From: Coffea arabica
Lineage: Eukaryota; Streptophyta; Magnoliopsida; Gentianales; Rubiaceae
Assembly (NCBI RefSeq): GCF_036785885.1
Contig: NC_092312.1
Location: 39,721,239-39,785,238 of the forward strand
DNA: 64,000 nucleotides
Reading direction: 5' to 3'
The notes under the pieces were generated by a model. It saw nothing but the letters and a program-made list of their open reading frames with translations. It searched no databases and had not been told where the DNA came from. Numbering within the stretch: the stretch's first letter is position 1; the number at the start of each line of letters is the position of its first letter. Below are positions 23,371-36,419 of the stretch, one piece after another. The position numbers and the translations under genes are program-made.

Positions 23371-25783
23371 GGATCTAAATCATAACTTACTTCAAACTCC
23401 TTAACTTCTCTAAGTCCTTATCATCAATATAAAAATTACCTATTAGTGTGTGAAAGAAAGCCTAATAAACCAACCTATATGCCAACACCTGTCTCAGGTC
23501 TGCTGCATCATGATCAGAATTGAGTTTCTTTTCACTAAATTCCTGTTGACTATAAAGCTGACTCCTAAAATTTTTGACTTCTACTTCCTTTGCTTCTGCA
23601 AATACTTATCTTCAATATTCCAAAGTTGACTATCCTAAAACATCTGAACTGACTTCCTCAATTGTTTAACACATGAAAGCACTAAAGCCTAAATAACTTC
23701 TCCCAGTTCTTATCTTCAATGTTCCAAAATCTATTATGCTAGATTAATTGATCTGGACTCCTTGACCGTTGAAACAAAACAAAGCACTAAAACCTAATAT
23801 CTGAATCCTAACTTCTTAGCTTCTCCAAGTTCTTATCTTCAATATTGCAAAATTGACTATCATTCCAAAACTGAACTAGTTTCATCAACTGCGGAAACCA
23901 AAAGAAACGACCGAAAGCTCAATAATCTCAGGGGGCAGTATTACCTATTCTTGTTTCATCACTCTAAATGCTCGAGGCCAATCACTATGAATTTTGGTAC
24001 ACAGTTCAATTACTTTCTTCCATCACTTACAACGACCCACTAGGACAAGTGCTTAAATAAGGATTGTATCTGTTACTCATTTACAAGGGCAAATTACTCC
24101 AAAACCCAATAGCAAACTCTATCACTGTGTTATATGCAAGTATTTGAAATCCTTCTTTTACACATAACAATAATTAACATCACAGGCCAGCATTCATGTA
24201 AAATTTGGATACAAAACCAGAATGCTTCGTATCAGAAGTGACATAAACACAAGCAAATCCAATTACGACCACCATAAAAATACAAGAGAACTGAAGCCTT
24301 ACCTCAAGCAATAAAAGAACCATAGATGATAGAGGTTTATAAATTAGCACCAATCACTAGGTTGAGAACTCCTCGGAAGCAATTGTAAAGCAATGCCTGA
24401 GAAAAAACAAAAATTTAGTTAGAAATGGGAATTGTTAAATACCAGTTTCAAATTGCTATCTAAGTTGATTTTCCAAATAAACTTAAAATGAACAAGGAAG
24501 GAAAAATAAAGATAATTTCAAAACAAAGATAATTTCCAAAGAAACAGGGGACAACAAAAACAAAAAAGCAAAATCCTCTAAATTGGTTTCCAGAGAAAAG
24601 GGTAGCTCACATAAGAAAAGAGTGGAAAGGAATCAAAATCGAACAAGATGGAAAAAAACAAAAAAAATCAGAATCACAGAAAAAAGTGTTAGACCCCTAT
24701 CAAGAAAATTTTTAGAAAAATAAAATAAAAAAGAATGAAAAATGGAGAAAAATTGAAGATTAGTAAAGCAAACAGAAAAACATAAACAAAATCATTGAAA
24801 ATTTTCAAAGGAAACCAAAGGAATATCTACAAAATAGATCTAGGGAAGAAAAAACAAAGGAAAAATCCGAAGGAAATAGAAAATCAGTCAGAGTAAAATA
24901 TAAAATAAAAACCCTAAAATTGGTATTGGGAAAAAAATTGTGTAATTGAGGAAAAAGAAAATAGTAAGAAAAATGGTGAAGGAAAAAAGAATCAGAATTA
25001 GTAAAACATTAAGTGATATTGTCAAGGTGAGAAAACATATTCCCAGAAATAATAAACTCAAAGAAAAAAAAACGCAAAAAATCACTGAATACGTAAAGAA
25101 AATTGCTGAAAAAAAAGTAGAAATGAAACCAAAAAAAGAAATATGCAAAATTTGGGGAGATACAAGAAAATCAATGGAAGAAAAAAAACTAAAATAGTGT
25201 ACGAAAATTGTGCAAAAGAGAAAAAAAAGGGAAATAATAAAAACAAGAGAATTTGCAAGTCAATTGATAAAGGGATTAACATCGAAAATCCCTGAAAATG
25301 GGAATTAAAGAAAACAAAGAGTGAAAAAATGAAACCCTAAATTGGTTTCCAAGAATGATTCCGCCAAAGACAAAAAACTAGAAAACAGTATCAAAGTCAG
25401 AATGCTACATCGTTAAAACAAGAAGAACTTCAATATAATAAAAGTGAAACTGAAATGAGAAACGGAAAAATGGATTGATTACAAAAAATACGCAAGCAGA
25501 ATTAGAAAATCATCAGAAAAGAAAAGGCTTGAACTTACTTGAAACTCATGTGGATGAAACTGGAATTGTTAAATCTTGACGGAAGCATTGAACGGAGATC
25601 AGAATCAACAAATCAAAGATTCAAAGGGGGGGAAAAGCAGAGAAAGAGGAAGAATATGCGTGTTTGAGTGTGTGATCGTGTGAGAAATGAATTTGAGACG
25701 AAAGTCTTGATTTACGAATATATTGCTATATGACTGTTTGGAATGGATATTTGAATTTTAGAACCGTTATTCTAGAGAACAAC
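23371..25783. other. Intergenic sequence, no gene recognised
   Basis: The left half contains several diverged copies of a short text around cttatcttcaatattccaaa (about 23610, 23710 and 23830), suggesting an old degenerate repeat. The right half (24400-25650) is A-rich on the plus strand, giving lysine-rich or phenylalanine-rich chance ORFs. No promoter, splice or protein signal could be supported. Confidence 0.5.
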
Positions 25784-26247
25784 TTAGGGGGCGCTTGGTT
25801 TAAGTTTAGGAATTGGAATTGTAATTGGAATCATAGACTCTGGTTTTGGAATTAAAACTTTTCATTCCAATATCTTGCTTGGTTCACACATTGGAATTAG
25901 CATTATTCCAATTCCTGATGCTTGGTTTGATGAGTATTTCGGAATTAAATGCAATTAAATTCTAAATTTACCCCTGATATAACAATTCTTCTAAAACAAA
26001 AGAATTACACATACGACAAATTAACATTTTCATAATTGTAACTACAATAGTTATTAACTTTTTGATAAAACATAAGAAAATCATAAATAATAAAAAAATT
26101 AATACCAGAAAATAAATATAGTGGCTGCATTAACAAGGAGTAAATTCCCAAAAAAAGGAGTTTTTAAACAATCACCCAAAAGGTGACGATTTTTTAGTCT
26201 CTTCCCAAAGGGTGAAAAATGCATCCAAGGAATGTGTTCTTCCAAAT

Positions 26248-26790
26248 AAAAACGCAACTTTCAAATACGTTATTTTATGTTTTGGAAATTTATTTAAATA
26301 TGAAAAATTGGTTAAATAGCCCATAAGATACCAGCTCTTTATGGAAAACTGGCAGGTTTTGTACCAGCTTTATGGAAAAAATTGATTAAATAGTGCCCAA
26401 AGGAAAACTAGTATGTTTTGTATTTAACATAAATTAAATATGTGAACGTTAAAAAAACAAAATTGCCCATAAGATACCAGCTCTTTAAGGGAAACTAACA
26501 GGTTTTGTAGTATGTTTTGTACCAACTCTTTATGGAAAACATACCAATTCTTTATGAAAAAAATTGATTAAATAGCGCCCAGAGGAAAACTAGTATGTTT
26601 TGTATTTAACATAAATTAAATATGTAAAATTTAAAAAAAAAAAAGGAATTACTCATAAGATACCAGCTCTTTATGGGAAATTAGCAGGTTTTGTATTTAA
26701 TACGCTATTTAACCAATTTTTTATATTTAAACAAATTTACGAAAATTAAAATAACGTATTTGAAAGTTGCATTTTTATATTAGATAATGA
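26248..26790. mobile_element. MITE-like element inside the Harbinger transposon
   Basis: The arms 26248-26325 and 26697-26788 are inverted copies. Shared text includes gcaactttcaaatacgtta and ttggttaaatagc. Between them a degenerate tandem repeat of about 120 bp occurs (ataccagctctttatgg, aggttttgta and actagtatgttttgtattt recur three times). Noncoding. Confidence 0.75.
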
Positions 26791-27007
26791 TATGAAATAG
26801 ATCTCTCCTTACATATATGAACAAAAGAAGGAGACTCAAATCACAAAAGCTAACCATACCAAATACAAGTCAATTGTCTAATCCAGTCGAGAGTGCCACT
26901 CAATGTCCACAATCTCCAAAAGACTAATCATATAACCATCTAACAATCACCATAACAAAAAGAAATTGCCATCAAATCATCACTTTCCAGCTAACAATAA
27001 TTTTACT

Positions 27008-28088
27008 TCAGCGAGTAGATGGAGGATAAAGGAGGTTAATTACATATTGTCGTTTCATTTCTGCAGGAAGATTGTAGAACACATGAAGCTTGGAAATCTG
27101 CTCCGAAAGTATGTCGGCTGCATTCATTACATCTCCACTCGGTAAAGCAAGTTTCATTAACTCAGCAACAACTTGATCTCTTCTATCGGAGACCAATTGC
27201 TCACGTTTATCCTCATTTGACATGGCTGCTGCCATAGTTGTGAAATTAGCTTGAATTCCCTCCACGAAATCTCCAAATTTGCTGGTGAGAAGTTGCAATG
27301 ATGCATCAAGATCACCCCTTGTTGTTGATGCAGATTTCATTTTTTTTGACACATTTGCAATGGGAGGGGATTGTTTCTTTTGTTTCTTGGAATTTCTTGT
27401 ACTTGTTGAGCTTGGTTGAGTTGATTGCTCTATGGAATTTACTTCATCTTCTTCTACCTTATCATTATCCGAGTTTGACATAGCATCAAGCCCTTCATGT
27501 CCTTCCTCCAAATTTTGGACATCTTCCATATCTTGGACAACTTGTGCAAAATCTTCAGCAACATTTCCAGTGGCTCTGTCTCTTCCATATACAATTTCAA
27601 GATCTCCTAAATATGGAAATTTGACATCCCAAAGGCCCTTCGCATCCTTATGAGTCTAGAGATAGAATAGAAAGATAAATGATAATCTTAATAAAAGGTT
27701 GAAAAAGAACATATCAGAATGTAAAAAGTAATCAATTTCTTACCTTGCACCAATCATCATACCACTGTTTTTCACAAGAAATCTTTTTCTCAGCATCATT
27801 CCAACTACAACCACTTTCTTTGCACATTTCAACAATTGCATGGAACCTATTTTTCAGCCACTTAACTTTTGATTCAATATGTGGGCTGACTTGTTTGGTA
27901 AAAGTAGGTTGCTTACGCAAGATAATTTTAAGCAATTCGCTCATATAATTATTTTTAAATCCTCCATCTGATTTCCACATTGGATCACAAGCCAACTCTT
28001 GCAATGATTCTATGAGCACTTTTACCTCTTCACCAGTCCAAAAACATTTATTTTTCCCTCTTCCACGTACAATTTCATCATTCTCCAT
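27008..28088 (-). CDS. Harbinger Myb/SANT-like DNA-binding protein (two exons)
   Basis: Exon 1 is 28088-27744, starting MENDEIVRGRGKNKCFW. It reads as a trihelix/Myb-DNA-binding-3 type domain with regularly spaced tryptophans (WTGEE, MWKSDGG, KWLKNRF, WYDDWCK). It ends at AAG followed by GTAAG, a good donor. Exon 2 is 27655-27008, after a TAG acceptor, and opens THKDAKGLWDVKFPYL. Joining the exons keeps the frame and removes an 88-bp intron. The C-terminal half has an acidic and serine-rich linker with a lysine cluster (NSKKQKK), then a helical end (ADILSEQISKLHVFY). In PIF/Harbinger elements such a protein works with the transposase, binding DNA and aiding its nuclear entry. Both exons are free of stops. 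Confidence 0.85.
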
Positions 28089-28316
28089 CCTATCATTTAG
28101 AAGTCAACCCATAAATATCAATTAATTTTGATACACAATAGCATATAACTGAAATTTATAATATAACAAAACACATAAAAGAACATACAATTAAAAGTCA
28201 ATCCAAATTTAAAAGAACATACATCAAGTGTCAATCTAATTCACAAATCCACTACAAGAGTACATCAAATGTCAATCCAAATTTAATAAGTCTAAGAGCT
28301 AAACATCCATTCATAG

Positions 28317-29555
28317 CTAAATACTAAGTCCAGCCCTCCAATTGTCAAACATTTCATGTGCTAAATTATTTCTAAAATTTGCCCATTGATCACTTGGCAA
28401 AATAGTGGATATGCACTCTACTTCTTCATCACTGTCTTCATCTTCACTTTCATTTTCTTCACTTTGTAGTAATTCTTGTGGATCAAAAGTCATGAACTTC
28501 CTTATCAAGTTGTGCAGCAGACAACATGCCATAATTATTCGCACTTGTGTTTGAATTGGAAAAAATGAAGGGGATGCTAGAATCTTCCACCTTCCTTTTA
28601 GCAATCCAAAATATCTTTCTATGATATTTCTAGCTTTAGAATGTTTCATGTTGAAATATTCCTCTGGTCTTTGTGGTCGATAACCATTGAATTCATTAAG
28701 GTGATATCTTTGCCCTCGATAAGGGGCAAGAAATCCATCAGCATTACAATATCCAGCATCCACCAAGTAATGACAACCTTCAAAATTCAATCATGTACAA
28801 ATTAATACTAGACTACCTTATTTTCGAAAAAAAAATTGATTGAATGGTATTGAATACTGCAATATATGTTTACCTTGTGGGACTCTAAGACCATTTGGTC
28901 TAGAGATAACATTTCGAAGCACACGACCATCATGTGCCGAACCTTCCCAACCAGGCAAGACATAGATAAATTGCATATTAGGAGAACAAACCCCTAATAC
29001 ATTCGTTGCAATACTTCCTTTTCTCGTTCGGTATCTTGATTTTTGTTCGGTAGGTGGTGTCACATCTATTAATGTCCCATCTAAGGCACCTAAACAATTC
29101 TATTTTAACAAAAATAAAAAATATAAATGAGTTAAAATGTCTATATTGGATAGTTTAGATGAAAACATACATTTTATTAAATGATTGTATTTTAATATTT
29201 GAATTACCTTAAAATATTTCCATCTCTCATCTGTGCAATCTTTGGTAATAGGCTCAGGCTTCTTAAGTAATATAGTATGCAATTTCAAAACTGCTAGGAG
29301 GCAAAGATTAAATTGACGACTCACCGTTTCTCTACTTCTCCAAAATAGACCACAAATTGTTCTACTTTTCTTGTGGTGAGCCAAAACATATACAAACATG
29401 GCAACAATTTCTTCTATTGACATGTTTCTTGTAGCTTTCAAACCTCCAGTGTCTCTAATCATTTCACATAATATCCCAAATGTTCGTCTATCCATACGAA
29501 GTTCGCTAATACAATAAGCATCACACTCCCTAGTCAAATTGAATAAGTGTTGCAT
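28317..29555 (-). CDS. PIF/Harbinger DDE transposase (HARBI1-like), three exons visible
   Basis: Exon a is 29555-29208, with a helix-turn-helix-like N-terminal region ([29 protein letters not shown]), ending YFK at a GTAAT donor. Exon b is 29099-28874, after a TAG acceptor: [13 protein letters not shown] (first D) and GSAHDGRVL. Exon c is 28777-28317: [11 protein letters not shown] (second D), then [14 protein letters not shown] (E), and ends GLSI with an acidic tail before it. The joins keep the frame: K|N, and a split glycine codon in VPQ-G-CHYL. Introns are about 108 and 96 bp. The frame is open upstream of the ATG at 29555 (a basic RRRQIKSKEEK stretch), so the true start may lie further upstream in another exon. 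All three catalytic residues are present, with no stop. Confidence 0.88.
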
Positions 29556-30884
29556 GCGCTCAGTGACTTTTTCTTCTTTTGATTTTATTTGGCGTCTTCT
29601 ACTTTTGAGATGTATGAATATTAACTAGTACCACATCATAAACAGTGTAATAACAACCATTATCATTCCTGATAAAATCTGGCTTTGCCCCTCGATATTT
29701 TTTGCGTCTTCTGTTTTTAATAGGCAAACGTGGCATCTTTGTCTACATAACAATATGACAACCAAACGTAAGTATTCACCAAACTAGATTACGGCATCAA
29801 AATCTTCAAATGCATTAAACATCAATTGATCTTATTAAAAGGGCCTAGACATGCATCATACATCCGTAAACACAATGATGTATAGATATAAATAAGTATA
29901 AACAAACGAAATTGATGGTTGAAACTTGAAATCCTAATGTACGAATAACTATGAAACTGAAAGCTATTCAAGCAGACAATTTTACAAACAGGTACAGGGC
30001 ATGTAGAAACCCACCCAAACTATACCAGTATTCACGGATCAAATAACCAAAAGATCAAGAATTGATTGACCTCCATTGAATGTGTAATCCAAGAAAACAC
30101 ATTAAAAACATAAAAATGACAAATCTAGTGACATTAACATTTATCTCACCAAAAAAAAGAACAAAATAATGTATTTGTTGAAGTAAGTGAATTAAAATAC
30201 ATGTATTACAACAAAATACATGGATTAAAAACATGTATTATTCTCACCAATAATAGTGTATTAGTTGCGGAAATAATTTCTTATTGGATTTTGTGACAAA
30301 AGAATATGAATTCATGGAAGGAAGACTTTTTTGCAAAACAGAGAAGATTTGGTCCAGTTAGTGTTATTGTATCAGATTCCCTTCTTTTCTTCTTTATTTT
30401 CAGCTACCAAGTGAGTAGCCTGAAAAAACAGAGAAGAAGAAAGAGAAAAGCTTGCATACGAAAAGAAAATTGCAGAGGCAAGGGAGTTTGTAATCCACTG
30501 ACCTGGGATCAAGGAATTCACCCTAGTAGAAGACTCTTCAACTCTAGAATTCGTTGTCCAAGGAGAGTCGAAAGCCACTGATCGTTATGGTTGTTCAACC
30601 GGTGAAGTAGAAGAGGTAGAAAATCTGATGAAGAAGAAAAACAGAAGGTGCGGCGTGTAATGAAGAAAAAAAGAGGGTAGGTTCGTCATAAATATTTTTG
30701 CTCGGGAATGAGTTGAGGGTTTTGTCCAAAACCTCCCAATTTACTCAGGAATGGTAAAAGTCCGATTTTTTAGAAATGATTCCAGAAATTGCATTCCAAT
30801 AGACTTAACCCAAGCAACAAATAAGGGGTTCATTCCATTATTTGATTCCCAAACCCTTTAACCAAGCAGCCCTATAAATGTCTC

Positions 30885-31576
30885 TTAAAAAAGGTTTTTT
30901 TTGGTACTTAGCAATTGCAAGATTTTCTTTTTATTTATTTGTTTATTTTTTTATTACTTTTGCCTTTCCCTTTTACTCTTTTATGCTTAGGGAATTTAAG
31001 ATGCAATTCATTCAATTCTGCAACATCCTTTCAAGAAAAAAAATTAAAAATAAAAATCTAATTCTGTAACTCAGGAAAGGACTTTTTTTTTTAAATGAAA
31101 AACTTCAAAATAGCTGTGTGAGTTGTAATAACGCAGCTATTACTTGAGTTAATTCTACTTTGCACCCTTTCAACTCTATCTATACTCTTACTTTGGTTCA
31201 TAAATTTTAAAATAAGACACTTTAGAGCCTAAAATATAAAATTTATCTCATTTAAATAAAATCATTGATAAAAGTGGAAAAGATTTTCAAATCAAGTAGG
31301 ACAAATTTTATATTTCGGACTAAAGTGGGACATATATTATACCTTAAGGACAAGAGTAGGAGAGAATACTTTAAGAACTAATATTAAATAAATTTTATAT
31401 TTTAGGGACTATGTCTTGTTTAAAGTGCATATGTCTTGTTTTGAAGTTTAGATACTAAAGTAAAAATTTAGGTATAGTTAAAAGGTGCATCGTAACCTGA
31501 AATAGGCTCAAGTGCTTTTAAAGCAGACCCATAGTTATTCATATAGTTTAGGTATAGTTTAGTGTTTTTGAAACAA
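30885..31576. other. Intergenic, AT-rich
   Basis: No gene recognised. Text such as gacactttagagcctaaaat and gggactatgtcttgttt resembles degenerate low-copy repeat, but no boundaries could be set. The region is directly outside the Harbinger element. Confidence 0.4.
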
Positions 31577-32258
31577 TATCTATGTTTGGATTTCTTATTT
31601 TTTGAATAACAAATTTTTCATATACAATGTTACAGTAATACACAAACAAAAATAACTTACACAAATAAAAATAACTTTAAAAACATTACATTCGTACAGT
31701 ATATTAAAAACAACTCAAACTATATAAAAAAATTTAAAAATTACATGTACACCATTTTCTTCTTCCATCTATTACCCCCACCCCCACCTCCTCCTCTCTC
31801 TTCCCCCACCCTCTTTTTCCACCTCTTCTCCTTCCCTCCTTCCCCTTCTCTCTCCTCCTTCCCTTTCCCGCCACAACCCCTACCCCTCCCACCTCCCCCG
31901 CCCCAAGCTGTCCGCAACTAGATCGAAGAGCGGCAAGGTTGTGGCAAGAAAAGGGAGGAGAAGAGGAAGGGAAGAGAAGGAAGAAGGAGGACGAAAGAGA
32001 AGAAGGAGAGAAGAAAGAGGGAGGGGGAGGAGGAGGAAGAGAGAGAAGGAGAGAGAGGTGATGATGGTAGTGATGGTGGTAGGAGGCAGTGATGAGTGGT
32101 AGTGTTAGTTTTCAAAAATACACTAAAAAGTTTTATACTTTTTTAATATCTCAAAATATATTTCAAAAATACCATCAAAAACATCTACAGTAAAAGTTTT
32201 TTATATACATTGTTGCAATAAAACATTTTAAAAACAATCCCAAAAGCAGCTAATCCAA
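31577..32258. mobile_element. Probable MITE with a CT/GA-rich centre
   Basis: The left end tttggatttcttattttttg and the reverse complement of the right end, tttggattagctgcttttgg, are inverted and each is followed by a tacaatgtt / caatgtatat block. The centre is unusual: a pyrimidine-rich run (31760-31905) followed directly by a purine-rich run (31920-32100), which may fold back imperfectly. The minus ORF in it (65 codons, S/P/L only) is a composition artefact. Confidence 0.5.
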
Positions 32259-32321
32259 ATGGAATTATATATTAATAGAGTTTTTGGATATTAAAGTAGG
32301 TTTGCACAAGTATTTGGTTTA

Positions 32322-32730
32322 CTTTGTTATCGCATTTTTCATTGTAAAATATGCCACTTACAATTGCTTCTTGGTACATCTCTAATTTTTTATCCATTAC
32401 TGAGTAAATTCCCTCCGTATGCATCCAAAAAACATTTTTAACTCCCATTAACTGAAGGTCTTAGTTCTACCATTAGTTGGCAGCACAGAATGGACCATTG
32501 TTACCAAGATGTATCAATTTTTAAATAAATTTAGTAACATAATCAATTTGTTATCGCATTTTTCATAGTAAAATATGCCACTTACAATAGCATCTTGGTG
32601 CATCTCCAATTTTTTATCCATTATTGAGTAATTTTTCCCTCGATATTCATCCAAAAAACATTTGAAACTTCCGTTAACCGAAGGTCTTAGCTACACCACT
32701 AGTTGGTAGCACAAAAAGAACCACTAGTTC
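32322..32730. repeat. Two-copy tandem repeat, about 226 bp
   Basis: The first copy begins ttgttatcgcatttttca near 32325 and the second near 32551. Shared blocks include aaaatatgccacttacaat, cttggtacatctc/cttggtgcatctc, gaaggtcttag and agttgg(c/t)agcacaaa. Roughly 10-15% diverged. Noncoding. Confidence 0.85.
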
Positions 32731-33410
32731 CCTTATTCTTAAGGAATAATTTTAGAAATCTCCCCGGAGATTTGTAACAATTGCAGCCACCTCCCTTGAA
32801 GTTTGAAAATTCACAAAAGCCTCCCCTAAAAAGTATATTTTGGTAACAAATAGCGATGTAAGCACAAAAACTCTAATGAATATCCCATATTGCCCCTATT
32901 TGATATACAAAACAAATTAAAAGACAAAAGAAATTAAATATCAGCATTGATTGCTAAGTAAAAAATTTTAAAACAGCCCTCTGCAATAAAATTTAGGCCA
33001 TTTTCATGGCTTTTGATGGTTGGACTTCTTTTTTTCCCTTTGCTAAGTAAGTTGTAAAGAAACTGTTTTTAACAAATGCATCTCTACTAGTCGACTATTT
33101 ATAAAATTAAGCAAGAAGTCCATTTAAATAACCTAGAAATTGAATATAATGTATTAGGTAAGATGAAGTTAGAGCTTTGAATAAAGAAATATTTGCAAAA
33201 TGCAATTTCCTTTTTCCTTTACATCCATTTTTCACTTAACCTATGTAGAGTTGTCAAGACTATTATACTCTTTTCATAACACCAAGGGAAATAAATGTAA
33301 TTTTTCAAAACTCAAGAAAGGTGGTTGCAATTGTCGAAAACCTCAATGGAGGTTTATGAAATTATCCTTATTCTGAAATGTGGATATCTCTTTTAAAAAA
33401 ATTGGAGACA
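32731..33410. other. Intergenic, no gene
   Basis: AT-rich text without a protein signal. Blocks near 32755-32840 (ctccccggagatttgtaac, cctcccttgaagttt) and 33300-33360 (aaaggtggttgcaattgtcg, aacctcaatggaggttt) are loosely inverted relative to each other, which suggests another decayed MITE of about 600 bp. Confidence 0.35.
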
Positions 33411-33415
33411 TTTTC

Positions 33416-36414
33416 TGTGATAGTCCCACTTTTTCCTAGGGTGTACCCTAAGGGTTAGCGGACTACCTACGCAGGTCTCACCAGGATTCACTAACCCAAA
33501 TATTCTCAGAAGGTATTACAATGAACAAGTAGCTTCAAAACATTTTAACCCAACTATATACTATGGAGCCATTAACGATTCAAATTTAAAGTACAAACCA
33601 AAGTATTCAATCCTATACAATTACATATAAGGTTTACTATTTCAGAAGAACTTAAACAAAATGCCTAAAGTCTATAACTAGCTCAATCTTTCCCAAAGAT
33701 CACGTTCCAAAGACTTCGCCCTCCGTAAGGAAAACAAAGGTAACAGAGTGAGCTTTCGCCCAATGAGATACCATAGGGTCACGCAATCGAAAATTACATA
33801 GTTCAAATTTTAAACTGTCAAATATAAGCATCAATTAGGAAGATAAGTAAACACCACAACTAACACAAAGTGCTTCAAGTAAAAGGATACAGATGGATCT
33901 CAGGAGCCAATTTTCCAGTCGCATTAGCTTGATCCCAACCCGTTGACACTCCGTCAATGTTTAGAGAAACAAAAACAGTGACCATAGGTTCCTGCTTTAC
34001 ACCAATTTTCATTCATCAATCATATCCCTTACCGGGCGCAAACACCAAATAGAAACAGTGGTGGCAATACTTAAGTATACCAAATATCAGAAGAATCTAG
34101 TACTCAGTGAATCAGTGACAGTTTTCCTCTTAGCCCGTCAATCTACCTTGATCAAGCCCTTGCTTGCTCAATTCGATTAACTACCAATGAGACTTGAGCT
34201 CAAATTCACAGTAAGATCGTTAGATATTAGGCTCCAAAAAACATCAAATTCATGCACAAGTAATAGATTTCAAACGAACAGTAAACCAGTCAAACAGTCA
34301 AGTAGAATCGAATGTGATAAAGTACACACCCATCCAGTCTAGATTAAACCAACGTCACAGTCATACAAATCATAAATTTCAGTCACAAATAGTTCACTTA
34401 AGTAACAAGTCATGCAAGTGGTACACTCACCGTTTCAAAGTATAAAAACGCTAAATGTTCGTTCCCAGGTTGTGCTCGTGCTCACTAACAAACCCTAAGA
34501 ACAACTAAATAAATATATTATGATCCAACCATCCAAAACTTAAGTGAACGAAGTTCACATATTAGGCTCAACTATGAGCCATACGCCTATACAAGCGGGC
34601 CTCTCAAAAACACAAGGTTCAAGGACAAATTTGAAAGTGCAAATCAAGGAAAATCCAAGTGTATTCTAGGGCAATGATTCAAGTAAGGTTTTGGAGTGAA
34701 ATGAGAGCATTTCGATCCAAGAAACATGAGTAACCAACGAGTTCCTCATTTCATTTCATGACTGAAAATTTCCAGCAGCAAAACAGTGAAGAAAAACAAG
34801 GTAGTTCACCTCTTTAAATTGTGATATTCACTCCAATTCAACACACCATTGTTGTTCAAAGTTTTAGCAAGTGAAATGAGCAAGATTGTATCCAAAAGAC
34901 CACCAAACCAAAAGACTTTGAGGCTACAAGACAGTAGGGTACACAACTGCCTTGCCTACCCAAAATTTTCAGCATTGAAACAAGCACAATCATGAGGTTT
35001 TCACCTCCCAAAATTCATAGTTTTTGCTCAAGTTCAACACACAAAAGCCCTAACCAATGTTTGGAACAGGTTTTGGCCAAAACTCATCATGAAAAGGTTG
35101 GAGAAAAACAAGGTAAAAGGCTTCACTATCCATTTGGCTAACAAGCAACAATTGCAGCTAGCAAATTAGAGAAAATTACCAATGAAAACCCTCCATTTCA
35201 TCTAAATTTCAACACATAAGTGAGGCTTGAATGGTTACCAAGTATCTTAGGCAAATTTATCACAAAATCACCCCACAATAAAAAAGAATCAAGCTGCTAC
35301 ACAATCGGTTAGCACCTCCCCCTGTTTTGTCCTCAAATTTTCCTCCATATTCAACACATAACTTCATGGCAAATCTACCCAAATCAAGACTTCAAGTTAT
35401 AGGCTATAAGAGATACTTATTCCTAGCCACAAAGCTAACCAAAATAGACAATTATCTAGCTCATAAAGCACCATGTCAAGGCTGGACATTATAAACCTTA
35501 TGCTGAAATTCAAGACCACAAGCTGGAAATTCCTATAATGAAGCTAAATAACATATAAAATCTGGAAAATCCACATGGCCAAGCTAATAGACCATAACCA
35601 AGCTCAAATTAACATATTGAAGCTGAAATTTCTCAATCCAAGCTGGAATTTTCAAACCACCACACAAACTATGAAATTTTCTATGAAATCTACCAAAATC
35701 AAGTCTTAAATCTACTCAAGTGCAAGAAATAAAAGAAAAAGATGGTTTCTTGATATGTTTACTTTCAAGCCCTAAGAAGAAAAGCAAACAAAACCCCAAA
35801 TCTCTCCACCAAAGTCCTTCTTCCTTCCTTAATGTCACTTTCTATGGTATGGATTGCAAACTTAGGATGAATTCTCAAGGATTCAAGTAAGATTATTGCA
35901 AGCTTAGGATGAAATCTCAAGGATTCAAGCAAGATTCTAGGTTGGAAATGGAGTTTTCTTTCTCTCTTTTCTTGCTCAAGAAAGTCGGCCAAGAGGGAGA
36001 AGAAAGTGAGGGATTTTTGCTCCAATTTTTCAAGATAAAGCCAAGACTAGTCTTGGTCAAAGTCAAAACTCCATTGCTTTGTTGACAAATGGCTTTCAAG
36101 GGTTAATCCTCATCTAATTGTCTTCTAAATATTAAAATATCCAGTCACCTCTAATTATCTCTTAACACCTTATAAAATAATATCCTTTTGCACAAAACTC
36201 CTCCTAATCTTCAAAATTTATCGCACACACCTCACTAGTGGACCCTATTTCCATAATACACTACAAACTTAACATACACTAACTTTATAGAAAAAAATGA
36301 TTAAAAATCTTGACTCACTTATAAAAATATCTAGGAAATTAAAACAATAAGTAAAGTAAAGAAAATGTATTCAAAAAATAAAATAAAATATAAAATAATT
36401 TTCGGGTCCTCACA
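33416..36414 (-). mobile_element. Probable 3.0-kb solo LTR
   Basis: The ends are TGTGA (33416) and TCACA (36414), a perfect 5-bp terminal inversion with TG...CA. Flanks ttttc (33411-33415) and ctttc (36415-36419) match at four of five bases, as a decayed 5-bp TSD. On the minus strand it starts TGTGAGGACCCGAAAATTAT, a start I associate with long LTRs of plant gypsy elements. There is no ORF, primer-binding site or polypurine tract around it. Its right end region near 33416-33490 is clearly related to the start of the insertion at 43176. Confidence 0.65.
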
Positions 36415-36419
36415 CTTTC

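Larger units (their letters stand above)
25787..30874 (-). mobile_element. PIF/Harbinger transposon, apparently complete
   Basis: The left end GGGGGCGCTTGGTTTAAG and the reverse complement of the right end, TAGGGCTGCTTGGTTAAAG, form terminal inverted repeats of PIF/Harbinger type that align with small gaps and then continue with aattgg/ggaatg-like sequence. The left flank is TTA and the right flank starts TAA within cctataaatg, so the expected TWA duplication is present only imperfectly. Inside are both genes of the superfamily on the minus strand: a DDE transposase (28317-29555 and possibly beyond) and a Myb/SANT-like protein (27008-28088). Length is about 5.1 kb, usual for autonomous members. 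Confidence 0.85.

Noticed and set aside
24888..25282. Phenylalanine/isoleucine-rich ORFs suggesting membrane proteins
   Set aside because: They are the complement of A-rich plus-strand sequence; the lysine-rich ORF on the other strand is equally artefactual.
33416..36414. DNA transposon with terminal inverted repeats
   Set aside because: Inversion beyond the first five bases is poor; TG...CA ends with a 5-bp flank duplication fit an LTR better.
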